A stretch of 64,000 bases of DNA from the NCBI GenBank assembly GCA_030562195.1, contig JAUJPP010000003.1:35842602-35906601 (forward strand), read 5' to 3'. Each line of letters opens with the position of its first letter. The first letter of the stretch is position 1. Source of the stretch: Nipponacmea schrenckii (taxonomy: Eukaryota; Mollusca; Gastropoda; Lottiidae). Position numbers and translations under genes: made by a program. This document shows positions 20,201-32,426 of this stretch, one piece after another. The notes beneath the pieces were generated by a model that searched no databases, was not told the DNA's origin, and saw nothing but the letters and a program-made list of their open reading frames with translations.

Positions 20201-23033
20201 TTTCGATTTTTTTTCACTTTTTCGACAAAAACGGTTTTGAAGTTCCACCCGAATTTTCAAGTTGAAAATGGCTGATATTTGGTTGGAAAGCTGGATACCA
20301 AAAGCGCTGTAACTGCCAGAGTTTTCAAGGTATGTTCGAGTGGCACCAGTTCAAAGTTTGGGTAATGCTCAACAAGCCACTATAGGGCTATATACTGGTG
20401 GCCGACCCTGACCCCACACTAAAATGGCCATAACTCGGCGAGTTTTGCTCCGATCGACACAATTTTTGTATAAAAAGAAAGATAATCCATTTCTACGTCT
20501 TTTTCAGGCAGAAACTTATTTTCGATTTTTTTTCACTTTTTCGACAAAAACGGTTTTGAAGTTCCACCCGAATTTTCAAGTTGAAAATGGCTGATATTTT
20601 GGTGGAAAAGCTGGATACCAAAAGCGCTGTAACTGCCAGAGTTTCAAGGTATGGACCTGAAATTCGCAGTGAATATTTCAGATACTGGCTACCTGCATTC
20701 AAATTTCAAGTTTACATCTCCAGTAGTTTTCGAGTGGCACCAGTTCAAAGTTTGGGTAATGCTCAACAAGCCACTATAGGGCTATATACTGGTGGCCGAC
20801 CCTGACCCCACACTAAAATGGCCATAACTCGGCGAGTTTTGCTCCGATCGACACAATTTTTGTATAAAAAGAAAGATAATCCATTTCTACGTCTTTTTCA
20901 GGCAGAAACTTATTTTCGATTTTTTTTCACTTTTTCGACAAAAACGGTTTTGAAGTTCCACCCGAATTTTCAAGTTGAAAATGGCTGATATTTTGGTTGG
21001 GGAAAAGCTGGATACCAAAAGCGCTGTAACTGCCAGAGTTTTCAAGGTATGGACCTGAAATTCGGCAGTGAATATCTTCAGATAGCTGGCTACCTGCATT
21101 TCAAATTTCAAGTTTACATCTCCAGTAGTTTTCGAGTGGCACCAGTTCAAAGTTTGGGTAATGCTCAACAAGCCACTATAGGGCTATATACTGGTGGCCG
21201 ACCCTGACCCCCACACTAAAATGGCCATAACTCGGCGAGTTTTGCTCCGATCGACACAATTTTTGTATAAAAAGAAAGATAATCCATTTCTACGTCTTTT
21301 TCAGGCAGAAACTTATTTTCGATTTTTTTTCACTTTTCTGACAAAAACGGTTTTGAAGTTCCACCCGAATTTTCAAGTTGAAAATGGCTGATATTTTGGT
21401 TGGGAAAAGCTGGATACCAAAAGCGCTGTAACTGCCAGAGTTTTCAAGGTATGGACCTGAAATTCGGCAGTGAATATCTTCAGATACTGGCTACCTGCAT
21501 TCAAATTTCAAGTTTACATCTCCAGTAGTTTTCGAGTGGCACCAGTTCAAAGTTTGGGTAATGCTCAACAAGCCACTATAGGGCTATATACTGGTGGCCG
21601 ACCCTGACCCCCACACTAAAATGGCCATAACTCGGCGAGTTTTGCTCCGATCGACACAATTTTTTATAAAAAGAAAGATAATCCATTTCTACGTCTTTTT
21701 CAGGCAGAAACTTATTTTCGATTTTTTTTCACTTTTTCGACAAAAACGGTTTTGAAGTTCCACCCGAATTTTCAAGTTGAAAATGGCTGATATTTTGGTT
21801 GGGGAAAAGCTGGATACCAAAAGCGCTGTAACTGCCAGAGTTTTCAAGGTATGGACCTGAAATTCGGCAGTGAATATCTTCAGATAGCTGGCTACCTGCA
21901 TTTCAAATTTCAAGTTTACATCTCCAGTAGTTTTCGAGTGGCACCAGTTCAAAGTTTGGGTAATGCTCAACAAGCCACTATAGGGCTATATACTGGTGGC
22001 CGACCCTGACCCCCACACTAAAATGGCCATAACTCGGCGAGTTTTGCTCCGATCGACACAATTTTTGTATAAAAAGAAAGATAATCCATTTCTAGTCTTT
22101 TTCAGGCAGAAACTTATTTTCGATTTTTTTTCACTTTTTCGACAAAAACGGTTTTGAAGTTCCACCGAATTTTCAAGTTGAAAATGGCTGATATTTTGGT
22201 TGGGGAAAAGCTGGATACCAAAAGCGCTGTAACTGCCAGAGTTTTCAAGGTATGGACCTGAAATTCGGCAGTGAATATCTTCAGATAGCTGGCTACCTGC
22301 ATTTCAAATTTCAAGTTTACATCTCCAGTAGTTTTCGAGTGGCACCAGTTCAAAGTTTGGGTAATGCTCAACAAGCCACTATAGGGCTATATACTGGTGG
22401 CCGACCCTGACCCCCACACTAAAATGGCCATAACTCGGCGAGTTTTGCTCCGATCGACACAATTTTTGTATAAAAAGAAAGATAATCCATTTCTACGTCT
22501 TTTTCAGGCAGAAACTTATTTTCGATTTTTTTTCACTTTTTCGACAAAAACGGTTTTGAAGTTCCACCCGAATTTTCAAGTTGAAAATGGCTGATATTTT
22601 GGTTGGGGAAAAGCTGGATACCAAAAGCGCTGTAACTGCCAGAGTTTTCAAGGTATGGACCTGAAATTCGGCAGTGAATATCTTCAGATAGCTGGCTACC
22701 TGCATTTCAAATTTCAAGTTTACATCTCCAGTAGTTTTCGAGTGGCACCAGTTCAAAGTTTGGGTAATGCTCAACAAGCCACTATAGGGCTATATACTGG
22801 TGGCCGACCCTGACCCCCACACTAAAATGGCCATAACTCGGCGAGTTTTGCTCCGATCGACACAATTTTTGTATAAAAAGAAAGATAATCCATTTCTACG
22901 TCTTTTTCAGGCAGAAACTTATTTTCGATTTTTTTTTCACTTTTTCGACAAAAACGGTTTTGAAGTTCCACCAGAATTTTCAAGTTGAAAATGGCTGATA
23001 TTTTGGTTGGTGAAAAGCTGGATACCAAAAGCA
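17202..23033. repeat. Satellite array, unit about 403 bp, about 14 units
   Basis: The landmark 'GCCACTATAGGGCTATATAC' (or its start) recurs at 17242, 17644, 18045, 18449, 18852, 19255, 19658, 20062, 20376, 20770, 21172, 21572, 21974, 22375 and 22778. Intervals are 394-404 bp except one of 314 bp (20062 to 20376), where about 90 bp are deleted. Units are nearly identical, differing by single substitutions and small deletions. Each unit happens to hold open frames on both strands (65 codons on plus, 94 on minus); because the copies are near-identical this gives no independent evidence of coding, and I call them non-coding. The first partial unit starts at about 17202 and the last breaks off at about 23033, where LINE sequence begins. 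Confidence 0.95.
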
Positions 23034-25573
23034 AAAAACATTTGGGCAAAATTTGTAAGGATTATTCGGCTATTTTATGTAAAGAAAGGAAACAAGAACT
23101 TATTTGTAAATATAAAACACTAGAACAACTGGAAAGCGACACTAACTATAATTTAGCACATGTAAATAAAGTTAAGCATGAAATTTCAATTTTAGAACAG
23201 CACGGGGTTAGGGGGGTGTATATAAGAGCAAAATCAGATTATGTAAATACTGCGGAAGAAAATGTATATATGTACAAAGATATAGAAATTAAAAATGGGA
23301 AAAAAAATGTATAGATAAACTTGAAAACTTAAGGGGGGATATTGTACAAACCGGAATGATATTCTAAATGTAATACACGACTTTTACAAATCACTATACA
23401 CTTCACAGCATGTAAATGAGCAAGAAATTCGACACTGTCCACTCACACCCCTCACTGACACTGATCTACCCCTCATTAGCGACCCCTTTTTCTCAAAAGA
23501 TGAAATTTTAGCGGCAATTAAGGACTTTCAGAATGGTAAGATTCCGGGGGTTGATGGTTTAAGTAAGGTGTTTTATGAGGAAAATTGGGATATTTTAGGG
23601 GATGATCTTTGTGAACTTTTTAACAATATTAATTTTCAGGGGGAATTATCAAAAACCATGAGGGAGGGCGTAATTACTTTGGCATATAAGGGGAAGGGAC
23701 AGACAAGACTTCTTAAGAACTATCGACCTATTTCTCTTCTCTGGTCTGATTATAAGATTATTATAAGATACTGGCTAAGAGACTTAAAAGGGTGATTAAT
23801 TCTATTGTTTATGACATTCAGACTGAGGCGGGGGAAGACAAGACTATCATTAATAACCTACTGTCTATCGACTATCTACTTCTATATATCAATCAGAAAA
23901 ACATTCCTTCTAATCTATCCACTTTTGACCAAGAAAGGCGTTCGACACAATTGAAATTAATTATATCACTATTTTGTTAGAATATCTAAATTTTCCACAA
24001 TATTTCATAAGATGGGTAAGCATACTCTATAAAGATATTACTAGTAAAGTTGAGGTTTCAGGTGCCTTTACTAGTGATATCGCCATTGCCAGAGGTGTCC
24101 GTCAGGGTTGCCGTCTCAGCATGACACTATTCTCCATTGCAATTCATCCGTTGGCAGTTTATATTCAGAACAATGATGGTATTAAAGGTATTAAGATCCC
24201 GAATTTCAATCGAGAAATCAAAATTGTTCAACACGCGGGTGACTTATCTTCTATTACTACATCGAAACAGTCTTTTGGTTTAATATTACAGGAATTTGAT
24301 AGATTTAGTAAGGTATCAGGGTCCAAATTAAATGTAGGGAAAACAGAAATATTGTGTATGAACAATTCCAGGAACTTTATACCCGTTCAAAATCAACATT
24401 CGATTAGAGATGTCATTAAATTATTAGGTATTTGGTTTGGAAAGGATCAGACAGGGAAAAACTGGGATATAATAGCGGCTAAGACTTTAAGTATGACTTT
24501 AAAATGGATGACAGACAGCTAAGTTTTAGGGAAAAATTAATTGTCATTAACACGTATATTATTAGTTTGTCCGTGTACGTCTCACGAATCGTTCCACCAT
24601 CCAAGTCCGCATTGAAACAAATCAATTCTGCTATTTTCAAATTTCTATGGAATAACAACTTCGAACTTATCAAACGTGACACTCTACATTTAAATCCTGA
24701 ACAAGGTGGGCTTGGGATCCCTAATTTAGATATAAAAATTTTGTCTATGCAATTGCAACAGATATCCCAAGTCATAATTGGCAATCAAAATCCGTGGGTG
24801 TCACTCTTTAAGTATTGGCTCGGAATTCCTTTAAAAAACTATATTGGCTTTAACTTATCGGACTCTCGTACACTATACTACCCTACAAAATTCAACACGC
24901 TTCTCAAAATTAAAAAAAAACAAAATTTAAACCTTAGAAAAAAGTGAAAAAATGTAAACCAATCTACCAAGCACTTGTTTCTTCTCGCACTGTTAAGTTA
25001 AAAACTGTTACCATGCACCCTTTTATAGATTTCAAACAAACTTGGAAAAACCTAGCTACAATAAATTCTAGTAATATAAAAGATTTCTTATTTCTATCAC
25101 TGCATGATGCGCACCCCACAAAAAAAGTTCTATCCGCACGTCTTCGGCACATCACAACAACTTGTAATTATTGTAAATATGGTATAGAAACTTTAGAACA
25201 TTTATTTTTAAAATGTAAAGCTATAGAACCTTTCCGCCAATTTGTAAATACTTTTGTAAATAACTTTCTCTGCACTTATCTCTTTTCTCTTTCTGAAAAT
25301 ACTCTATTTCTCAACACTGATATTAAATTCTGTCCTTTCATCTATACCTTTACCTTTACTATCTGGTCTAATAGAAATCTTAACACTGTACTTTTAAACG
25401 ATGAATTAATCTACCAATTTGATCACAAATATCAGTTAACGTTAGTTATATATCACATCTCCACTGTTTCCATCATAGCTGTTTTATCAGCATTATTATA
25501 TAAATGTCGAGGTGAACTTCCCATTGATAATCTAGTTGAACATTCTTTTCCTGTAAGAAAAGTGAAATCATAG
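23034..25573 (+). pseudogene. 5'-truncated, degenerate LINE ORF2 (L1/Tx1-like)
   Basis: Broken across at least four frames. In order: a pre-RT region with 'GVYIRAKSDYV'; 'NGKIPGVDGLSKVFYEENW' (about 23530-23590); 'LKNYRPISLLWSDYKII' (about 23715-23765); 'RGVRQGCRLSMTLFSIAIHP' (about 24092-24150); the catalytic box, where the expected YADD reads HAGD; 'SGSKLNVGKTEILCMNN'; 'FKFLWNNNFELIKRD' and 'EQGGLGIPNL' (24635-24730); and a terminal C-x2-C...H-x-C knot ('CNYCKYGIETLEHLFLKC', about 25160-25220). The endonuclease domain is missing, so the copy is 5'-truncated. It starts inside a satellite unit with no spacer. It cannot encode an active RT. Confidence 0.88.
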
Positions 25574-25896
25574 ACAAGTTTAGTAATATTTTTATTTTTT
25601 ATTTTAAGGGCTTATTCAAATGTGGAAAAGCATACAGTGTGAAATGAGGGAAATGCCAAGACAGTAGCATTAATCTTTTGGTTTGGTTTATTTTCAACAG
25701 TCAAGGAATCTTTAAAGTGTAAAGTTTGTAGCACATAATATTGTGTTCAATTCAAAAGACTATGGATATTTTCATGTCCTGCATGACTTACAGAGAAATG
25801 AAGTTGAGCACGGTATTATCTTGAGCCTATCCTGAGACTGAACCCTGGAGGTTATGGGTACCAGGATATCAGAACAATAAATAAAGATAACTATAC

Positions 25897-26608
25897 CTGA
25901 ATAATCATGTGATGAAGGAGATTCACTAGGTAATGGTAAAGATTTCATTTCAAACATTTCAGGTCTTTTAAAACATCTATTACATACTCTCTCTTTTCCT
26001 GAAAAGTTATAAATCAATATTACTCTCAGTTACTTCACTTCTCTTGAAACATAATAAAGGTTTCACATTATTGGAGTTTTAATGTAGTTCACTAAAAAGT
26101 ATAATAGCTTACAAGTATAAATATTATTAGAAGAAAAAAAAATTTAAATTGAAGAAAAATTGTATAAACTCCATTCTTATAAAAAGAATCAAGATAAAGC
26201 TTACCTACTACTAGTTGTCATCATACAATTGTTAGAACAATTATAACAACATATTTTACCACATAGTCTACAATGGTACTGAAATGGGAAACATAATGTT
26301 AGAGAAGCATGTCTACAGTTACCAGTTCTTTACTACATGGTGTTTTATATCAGCATCAAAATACTTATATTAATTTAGCATTTTAAATTCTTCACAAAAT
26401 ACTTATATGGGAGCAGATGGAATTGCTATTTGAAATAGTACAACACTATAATTCTTTTCATAAAATCTGTACGGTACTCACCTGTTTATGGAAGAATGAG
26501 AATTCAGATTTACAAGATTTACAATTGGTAACAGTACTACTATCCATCCAAACTTCACTAGCTTGTTGTTTTTGTTCAAACATCATTCGCCATAAAACAT
26601 CTTTATCT
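25897..26608 (-). CDS. FYVE zinc-finger exons of a coiled-coil FYVE protein (FYCO1/EEA1/RUFY type)
   Basis: Three minus-strand exons with consensus splice sites encode a FYVE finger, a domain that binds phosphatidylinositol 3-phosphate on endosomal or autophagic membranes. Exon 26608-26482 gives 'WMDSSTVTNCKSCKSEFSFF' and ends in phase 0 before GTGAGT. Exon 26278-26208 gives 'YHCRLCGKICCYNCSNNC'; an in-frame join needs the GTAGGT donor at 26207, not the GTAAGC three bases on. Exon 25998-25897 gives 'KERVCNRCFKRPEMFEMK' and ends before GTATAG. All Cys/His ligand pairs and the RVC motif are present, but the R(R/K)HHCR motif is reduced to HKQYHCR. A continuing exon after the finger fits FYCO1 better than EEA1, whose FYVE is terminal. 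Later exons were not found; the LINE and satellite lie in that direction. Confidence 0.72.
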
Positions 26609-27046
26609 CTATAATACAATATAGTATATAATGATATTCTGACCAGGAAACTAATAACTGACAAGGCAAGCAAGACAAATACAACTTCTGATATTCAAAT
26701 TCAGAGGTAAGTCACTCTTCACCAACAAAAGTACATGTTGGATTAGGATGTGAATTTTAACCAATCAAAGCATCAAAGAGTGGTTCCCCATATTATTTGA
26801 TGGTTTGTTCATGTGTTCAAAATTAAAAGAAAAAACGTTATTTGCTAAAAATTCTAATATGTCGGTTTGCCTTAAAATAACATGCCATTAATATAATGAG
26901 GTTTCCTGCTAAAATAATTTGGTAATGGTTTACGATATGTTGAACCAACAAATGATTAGACAACCTAAAAAGCTTGTCATTTGTTTTACCATCTTAAAAT
27001 TGTAAAGCAAACGGTATCAAGCAAAATTTCTCACACACTCACATAC

Positions 27047-28735
27047 CAATCGTTCCTTCATGGCTTGAGACTTGAGAGAAATTATGATATCATCCTTTTC
27101 TCTCAAAGCTTCCAGTTCACCATAAAAAAAAAAAAATAGAATTAATATGTTGTAATAGACTCAAGTACAATTTATGACAGACAAATTAAATAAAAACAGG
27201 CTATGTCCTACTTTCCTTATGCGCATGCAACTGCTATATGCTTATAATTTGATTTATGAATGATATACCAGTATACCCGTACAATATCAAAAACAGTTTC
27301 ATTTAATCCTTTACTAAATCATAAATTTTATGTAAAAACAAATTTAAATTCATTTAAAAAAACAATATCATATATTGCTTAAAACAATATTTTTACTCAA
27401 ATGTCAGAATGTGGAGCTTTGTATCAAAACTTCTGTTAAATTGGGCTTTTTTCATAGTGGAATTCTGCTTCCAAATAAATTTTACCATTTAATATTACAA
27501 GTAGAGGGTGGAAAGCCATGTCATAACATGAACACTAAGATTGTTGGTAATTATTCAATTGATGGTTTATTTGTACCTTTTTATCTCTAAATATAATCAA
27601 CATACCTTTATTATGTGTTCATGTTGCAAATGTTCAGATCTCAACTGGAATTGTAGAGCTGATATTTCTTGTATCTGAGTATCAACTACAACCCGTAATT
27701 CATCTCTTGATTTCTCTAATTCACTCACTCTATCTTTTCCATCCACTAAATAGTTTTCCATCTGTCTATTAAATTCAGAAAGCTCTTTATTTTCAGCTTG
27801 TAATAGTTCCAATTCTGTTTCATATTTTATTAACTTCTGGAATTTGGTTCCATTTTCATGAAGTTCTGTTTTTAAATTATCTATTTCTTCTTTAAAGAGT
27901 GCTTTTTCTTTCGATACTGTTTCATTCGTTGATTTTGCTTCCGTTAGTTCTTTTTTCAATGATTCACATTCTTTTTGTAATCCTGTTTTTATTTTTTCTT
28001 CATTATGCTAATTGCTGATTTAAATCTGATAGTTGCTTTTCATTGTCAAATTGTTCCTTCTCAATTTCTGATTTTTTCTTTCCAGTTTTTCAGTCAACTT
28101 TTTAACTAATGCATCTGAAGAATCAAGCTTTGGACTTATGTCTTGAATGTGCTTTGTTAGATTTGTATTTTTGTCATTCAAAACATTAACCTGAGACCTC
28201 AAATCATTAACTTCATCAGTCTTTGATACCAATTCTGATTTTAATGTTTCCAATTGATTTTCTAAATATTTCTTGTCATTCACAAATTCAGAACTTGTTT
28301 TTTGCAAATGTTTTTCACTTTTTTTCAAAGAAATTTCTAATTGAGATTTATCCACAATAAGAGAATTATATTTTTCCGTTAAGTCACTGAGTTCTATTGT
28401 TAAGATGTTTTGAATTTGCATTAAGTCTGTAATTTCTTTATTGCTCTTTTGTAAGGATTCTTCTAAACTAGATATTTTCTTATTAGATGATTTATGTTGG
28501 TCTATATTTAAAGATATCTCATAACTATGTTGTTTTTCAATTTTTGATAGCTCTTGCATTAACTCTTGTATTTTCTTATTTTTTCTCTTTCTCCTTTGTG
28601 AAAACTCTCCAGTCTATTCAGCATTTCTGTATTTTCTGATTTAAATTGTGCTAGTTGAGAAGTTTGGGATTGTACCATTTCAAATACCTTATATAATACC
28701 ACCATAATGTCTGATTTATCATTAACAGAATTCGG
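27047..28735 (-). pseudogene. Coiled-coil exons of the FYVE protein, with frameshifts
   Basis: A long exon from about 28700 to 27606 (donor GTATGT at 27605) and a short one, about 27110-27047, encode a heptad-rich coiled coil, Leu, Glu, Lys and Gln rich throughout. The short exon contains 'LREKDDIIISLKSQAMKERL'. The long exon is open in pieces: to about 28585, 28559-28085, 28080-28010 and 28005-27606. Three frame changes, near 28585, 28080 and 28010, are needed to keep it open; two fall in A-runs. In FYVE adaptor proteins such a rod links membrane binding to partners. Either this locus is a pseudogene or small assembly errors are present. Confidence 0.6.
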
Positions 28736-28844
28736 AAATATAGATATGTTGTATCAATTATACAAATATATAAAACAATCATAGTTATTATGAGATAAAA
28801 CCTATTTATTATTTAACCCAGTTTCAATCTTTAAACTGATGCAG

Positions 28845-28990
28845 GTCAGGGGGCTGACATGGAAAAAGCTTTAAGTCAATCAGATAAAACAATAAATCAA
28901 GGCCTTTGTGGTACAGACTGTAGTATAATGCTGTTGCCCTGGCAAAATGTCCTTATAGCACACTGAAAAGCATTGATAAATACTAGATTC
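28845..28990 (+). repeat. Decayed SINE-like copy inside an intron of the FYVE locus
   Basis: 'GATAAAACAATAAATCAAGG', 'GTGGTACAGACTGTAGTATA' and 'GCCCTGGCAAAATGTCC' echo the SINE-like blocks at 13.8 and 14.6 kb. The copy lies between two coiled-coil exons. Confidence 0.4.
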
Positions 28991-29026
28991 ATGTACAGAA
29001 AAACTATAATCATCAATCAAACCTAC

Positions 29027-29540
29027 CTGAGAATTAGTATCCAATTCTTTATACAATTCAACAATAGTATTGTTATGATTCTCTAGAACTGTTTTATATT
29101 ATCAATGTATTGTCTTCAGAATATTTCAAACATTTCTTCAACTCTTCAATACCTTCACACATAGTTATAACTTTCCTGTTTAATATTTCTTCTGCTTCCT
29201 CTTTATCATGGATTTCTATGTTTAGACTATTTATTTTGTCATGAGAATCTGAAAGTTGGGTCATTTTCTGGTTAACAGTTGCCTTTTATTCCAATATTTC
29301 CTGATTTAGACTATGTTTTTCAATCATTGATTTCATTAAATATGATTTTAAACATTGACTAAAATCATGAATGTTAAAATCAGACTTAAGTTCTAACAAA
29401 ATGTTTGTTTTTATACATTCTAGTTGCAATAATGTATCTTGATGTGTGGATTGTAACTCTTTTATTTTATATTTAGCTATAGCTAAATGATATTGATGCT
29501 TTTCAACTTCATTATCATGTTTTAATGTCAGCCTAGCTAA
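29027..29540 (-). pseudogene. Further upstream coiled-coil exon with in-frame stop
   Basis: The exon lies between an acceptor (CTTAG near 29541) and a donor (CAG then GTAGGT at 29026). It reads as coiled coil, for example 'VEKHQYHLAIAKYKIKELQ' and 'LSDSHDKINSLNIEIHDKEE', with a TAA at 29286-29288 in the middle of an otherwise continuous frame and a frame change near 29100 before 'NTIVELYKELDTNS'. Exon borders are good, which argues that it belongs to the same gene as the FYVE exons. Upstream exons were not found because the LINE at 29.6-32.2 kb follows. Confidence 0.55.
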
Positions 29541-29637
29541 GTTTACTATTAATAAAAATAATAAGTCTATTTATAGAGCCCCTTTCCATTCTGTAAAAGA
29601 ATGCTGAAAACGCTTGTGTGCTCTTTAATAAGATTGT

Positions 29638-32225
29638 CTATTCATAGCGATTAAACAACCATGTCTTTACTCGGGATTTGAAGGTGGCAAGAGAAGGAGA
29701 TAGTTTAATTGTATCAGGTAACTTGTTCCATATAGAAGCTTCCGTAAAGCTAAAGGACCTTGCTCCAACAGTCTTAAGGTTAACCACTGGTATATCTAGA
29801 AAATGTTTTGTTGAAGAGCGTAAGGAACGAGTTGGTGAATACATTGATAGTAGTTTCTGTAGGTAAGCTGGGGATGATTTATGGATGGTTTGGTAGGTCA
29901 GAGACAAGAGTTTGAATTCAATTCTTTCTTTTACTCGCAACCAATGTAGAGAGTTAAGAACTAAAGATATGTGGCATCGTTGGGGAACTTGAAGAATAAT
30001 CCGTGCAGCACGATTTGGTATTTTTTGAAGTTTATATAATTGTTCAGTTGGAATTCCGTAGTCCAGTCATGACAACACAAGTGATCTCATAAGGACAGCT
30101 GTAGCATCTTTCGTCAAATAGAGCCTGATATAGCTTATATTTCGAAGTTGGAGATGACTAAATTTGATGAGATGGCTGACATGCTTTGACATGTTGAGGT
30201 TTGAGTCAATAAAAACACACAGATTCTTCACAACACAACGTAAAAGATATATCCGATTGGTCTACTGGGATAGATTTGAGCTGACATTTGCTCAGGCGGG
30301 CTGACGTTCCAAACAATATTGCTTCCGTTTTCTCATCGTTCAGCTTGAGGTAGTTGGATGACATCCACGATTTAACATCGTTTACACAACTTTCAATGTG
30401 TGAAAGTGTAGATAGCTGGTTTGATACGTCAGAGCTAAAACTGCTAATAAGTTGGGTGTCATCAGCATACAGATGATACGGAACATTATGTTGGCGGAGG
30501 AGATGGCCCAGAGATGTAGTGTTGATTTCCACATACTGAGATCTATCACAAAGATATGATGTAAACCAGTTCAAAACGGTGTATCTATGTCGTAGCTACT
30601 CTGAAGCCGTTTGATCAGTTTTTTACCATGAAGGGCTACGTCTCTCGAGTCCACTCTCTTCTTTATATAATCAAGCACACAAATCAGCGCAGTTTCTGTG
30701 CTGTGATTGGCCCTATAAGCTGACTGGTATCTATCAAATAGATCATTTTGTGTTCAATTAATCAGCCACAACCCTTTCCAATATTTTAGAAAAGAAGGAG
30801 AGATTTGAAACAGGACGATAGTTTTTGAGAACCTCAGTATCCAAAGAAGTCTTTTTTATGAGGCGATTTACAACGGCAGTTTTGAATATTTTTGGGACCA
30901 CACCAGACTGTAAGCTGAGATTAATTATCTTCGTTAGTATGGGTAGAACAGTATTAAGAATTTTCAGGAGAAATTTTGTTGGACAGACGTCTAATGCCCA
31001 TATATGGATTTTCTCTTATGTAAATCTGTCTTAAAAATACGTTATAAATCTGTTAAAATAGACATCATCAAATGGAGTGATGTTAGTTTCTGCTAGGGCA
31101 ATAACATTAGTGGTCACCATAGTGCCAAGATTTTCTCTTATTGGAGTTGGTGGCTATTTGATCATTGAAGTATGTTGATTTGGCTTTCTTTATGCAATGG
31201 GTTGTACTGTTACTTCTTCTTTTAAATAGTTTTTTGTCGCAGACAAGACCAGACTTTCGATATTTACGCTCTGCAGCTCTTCTATTTCGTTTTGATTTAT
31301 TGACAGCGGGTTTGTACCGAGCACATTTATGACTACCTTTGTTATAAGGGGGGGCATGTTTATCCAGCAGTTAAATAAGGGTATCACCAAAAAGTTCTAC
31401 CAATTCGTTGACATTGTCTGACGGCTTTGTGAAAAGGAAGGATTGGGTCAGATCAGTTGTAAATTCCTCAATGTCAATTGATTTTAAATTACGGTACGTA
31501 TATAGTTGGTCTCATTAATAGATTTAGATAATTCCAGGCGGAAGCTTACTATGAAATGGTCAGACATTTCTTTATCACTCGGATACAGATATCATGCTAG
31601 TTATTAGCTTTAGAGACATTCCAGTCAATTATATTCCCCATTTGGTGGGTTGGACCCTTTACGTGCTGCGTTAGGTCAAAATTATCCAAAATTTCACACA
31701 GCTTTGTCCACATAATATCCTTAGAGAAAGAACTGACATTAAAATCTCCTAGAAATATTGTGTTATCCTTCGTGTCCGAAGATTCGCAAAGTTTTGAAAA
31801 ATCTGCAAGGAACTCAGCATCAGACAGTTCGTTTTTTCTTGATGGTGGAGGGCGATAAAGGCAAATAAATCGTACGGTTTTTTAAGAAGACGTTATGAGA
31901 CAAGTAGTGTGTTCAAATGAACGGAAATGTTTAGGGGCAGGAGCAAAAGTGATACCAATATTGCTCTTGTAGATTACTGCGATTCCCCCACCTCGACCTG
32001 TAAGCCTAGGATTGTTGTCGATTTTGAAACCATCAGGTATTAATTATTTACATACCGCATCATACCCATCATGGGGTAACCACGATTCTGTTATAAAGAG
32101 TACATCTAGATTCGAGTCCAATATAATTATAATCGTGAATTTTAAGCGCTTTGTTACATACAGACTGTGCATTCCATAAACCAATTTGCATTCCATCTTT
32201 CCACTCTTTCTTGATATGATTACCA
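29638..32225 (-). pseudogene. Degenerate CR1/L2/Jockey-like LINE, antisense
   Basis: Reading the minus strand from 32.2 kb down: an APE-type endonuclease remnant ('FICLYRPPPSRKNELSDAEF' near 31860-31800, 'NTIFLGDFNV' near 31750), the RT N-terminus 'VLKNYRPVSNLSFFSKILER' (about 30835-30775), 'NWFTSYLCDRSQYVEI' (about 30570), 'YHLYADDTQLI' with an intact ADD box (about 30480-30450), 'NDEKTEAILFGTS', and the C-terminal block 'FKLLSLTYQTIHKSSPAYLQ' and 'GARSFSFTEASIWNKLP' (29940-29638). The region between SYL-DR and YADD is deleted, and many stops and frameshifts occur. It lies in the same strand direction as, and within, the FYVE locus. Confidence 0.85.
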
Positions 32226-32426
32226 GACTATCCCCGACCTTTCCCTCTAAATTTCTTTAAGATGTTGTGTCCCTTTAAACAATTGAAATTGTCTGAAGAC
32301 AGTTTAAAATGGGTAGAGTTGTTAATTGCCAAAAGATTATCCCTTGAGTAGGTGATCATTCTAATCGTATAACAAAATGTTCAGTGAGTATCACTATTGA
32401 TTTAATCTATGTTGAAAAACACTGAT

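Noticed and set aside
18067..22988. Repeated 65-codon (plus) and 94-codon (minus) ORFs, one set per satellite unit
   Set aside because: They are the same frame copied with the satellite unit. Copies are near-identical, so conservation says nothing about coding; some units break the frames and there is no start context or domain.
17202..23033. CRISPR-like array
   Set aside because: Repeats are about 403 bp and continuous without unique spacers, and the DNA is animal.
22985..23314. 109-codon ORF beginning in the satellite and running into the LINE
   Set aside because: A chance fusion at the junction; the first 17 codons are satellite and the rest is LINE pre-RT sequence.
25600..25720. Last exon of the FYVE gene (about 34 open codons on the minus strand ending in a stop)
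   Set aside because: No good acceptor and no match to a GOLD or other terminal domain that I can recognise.
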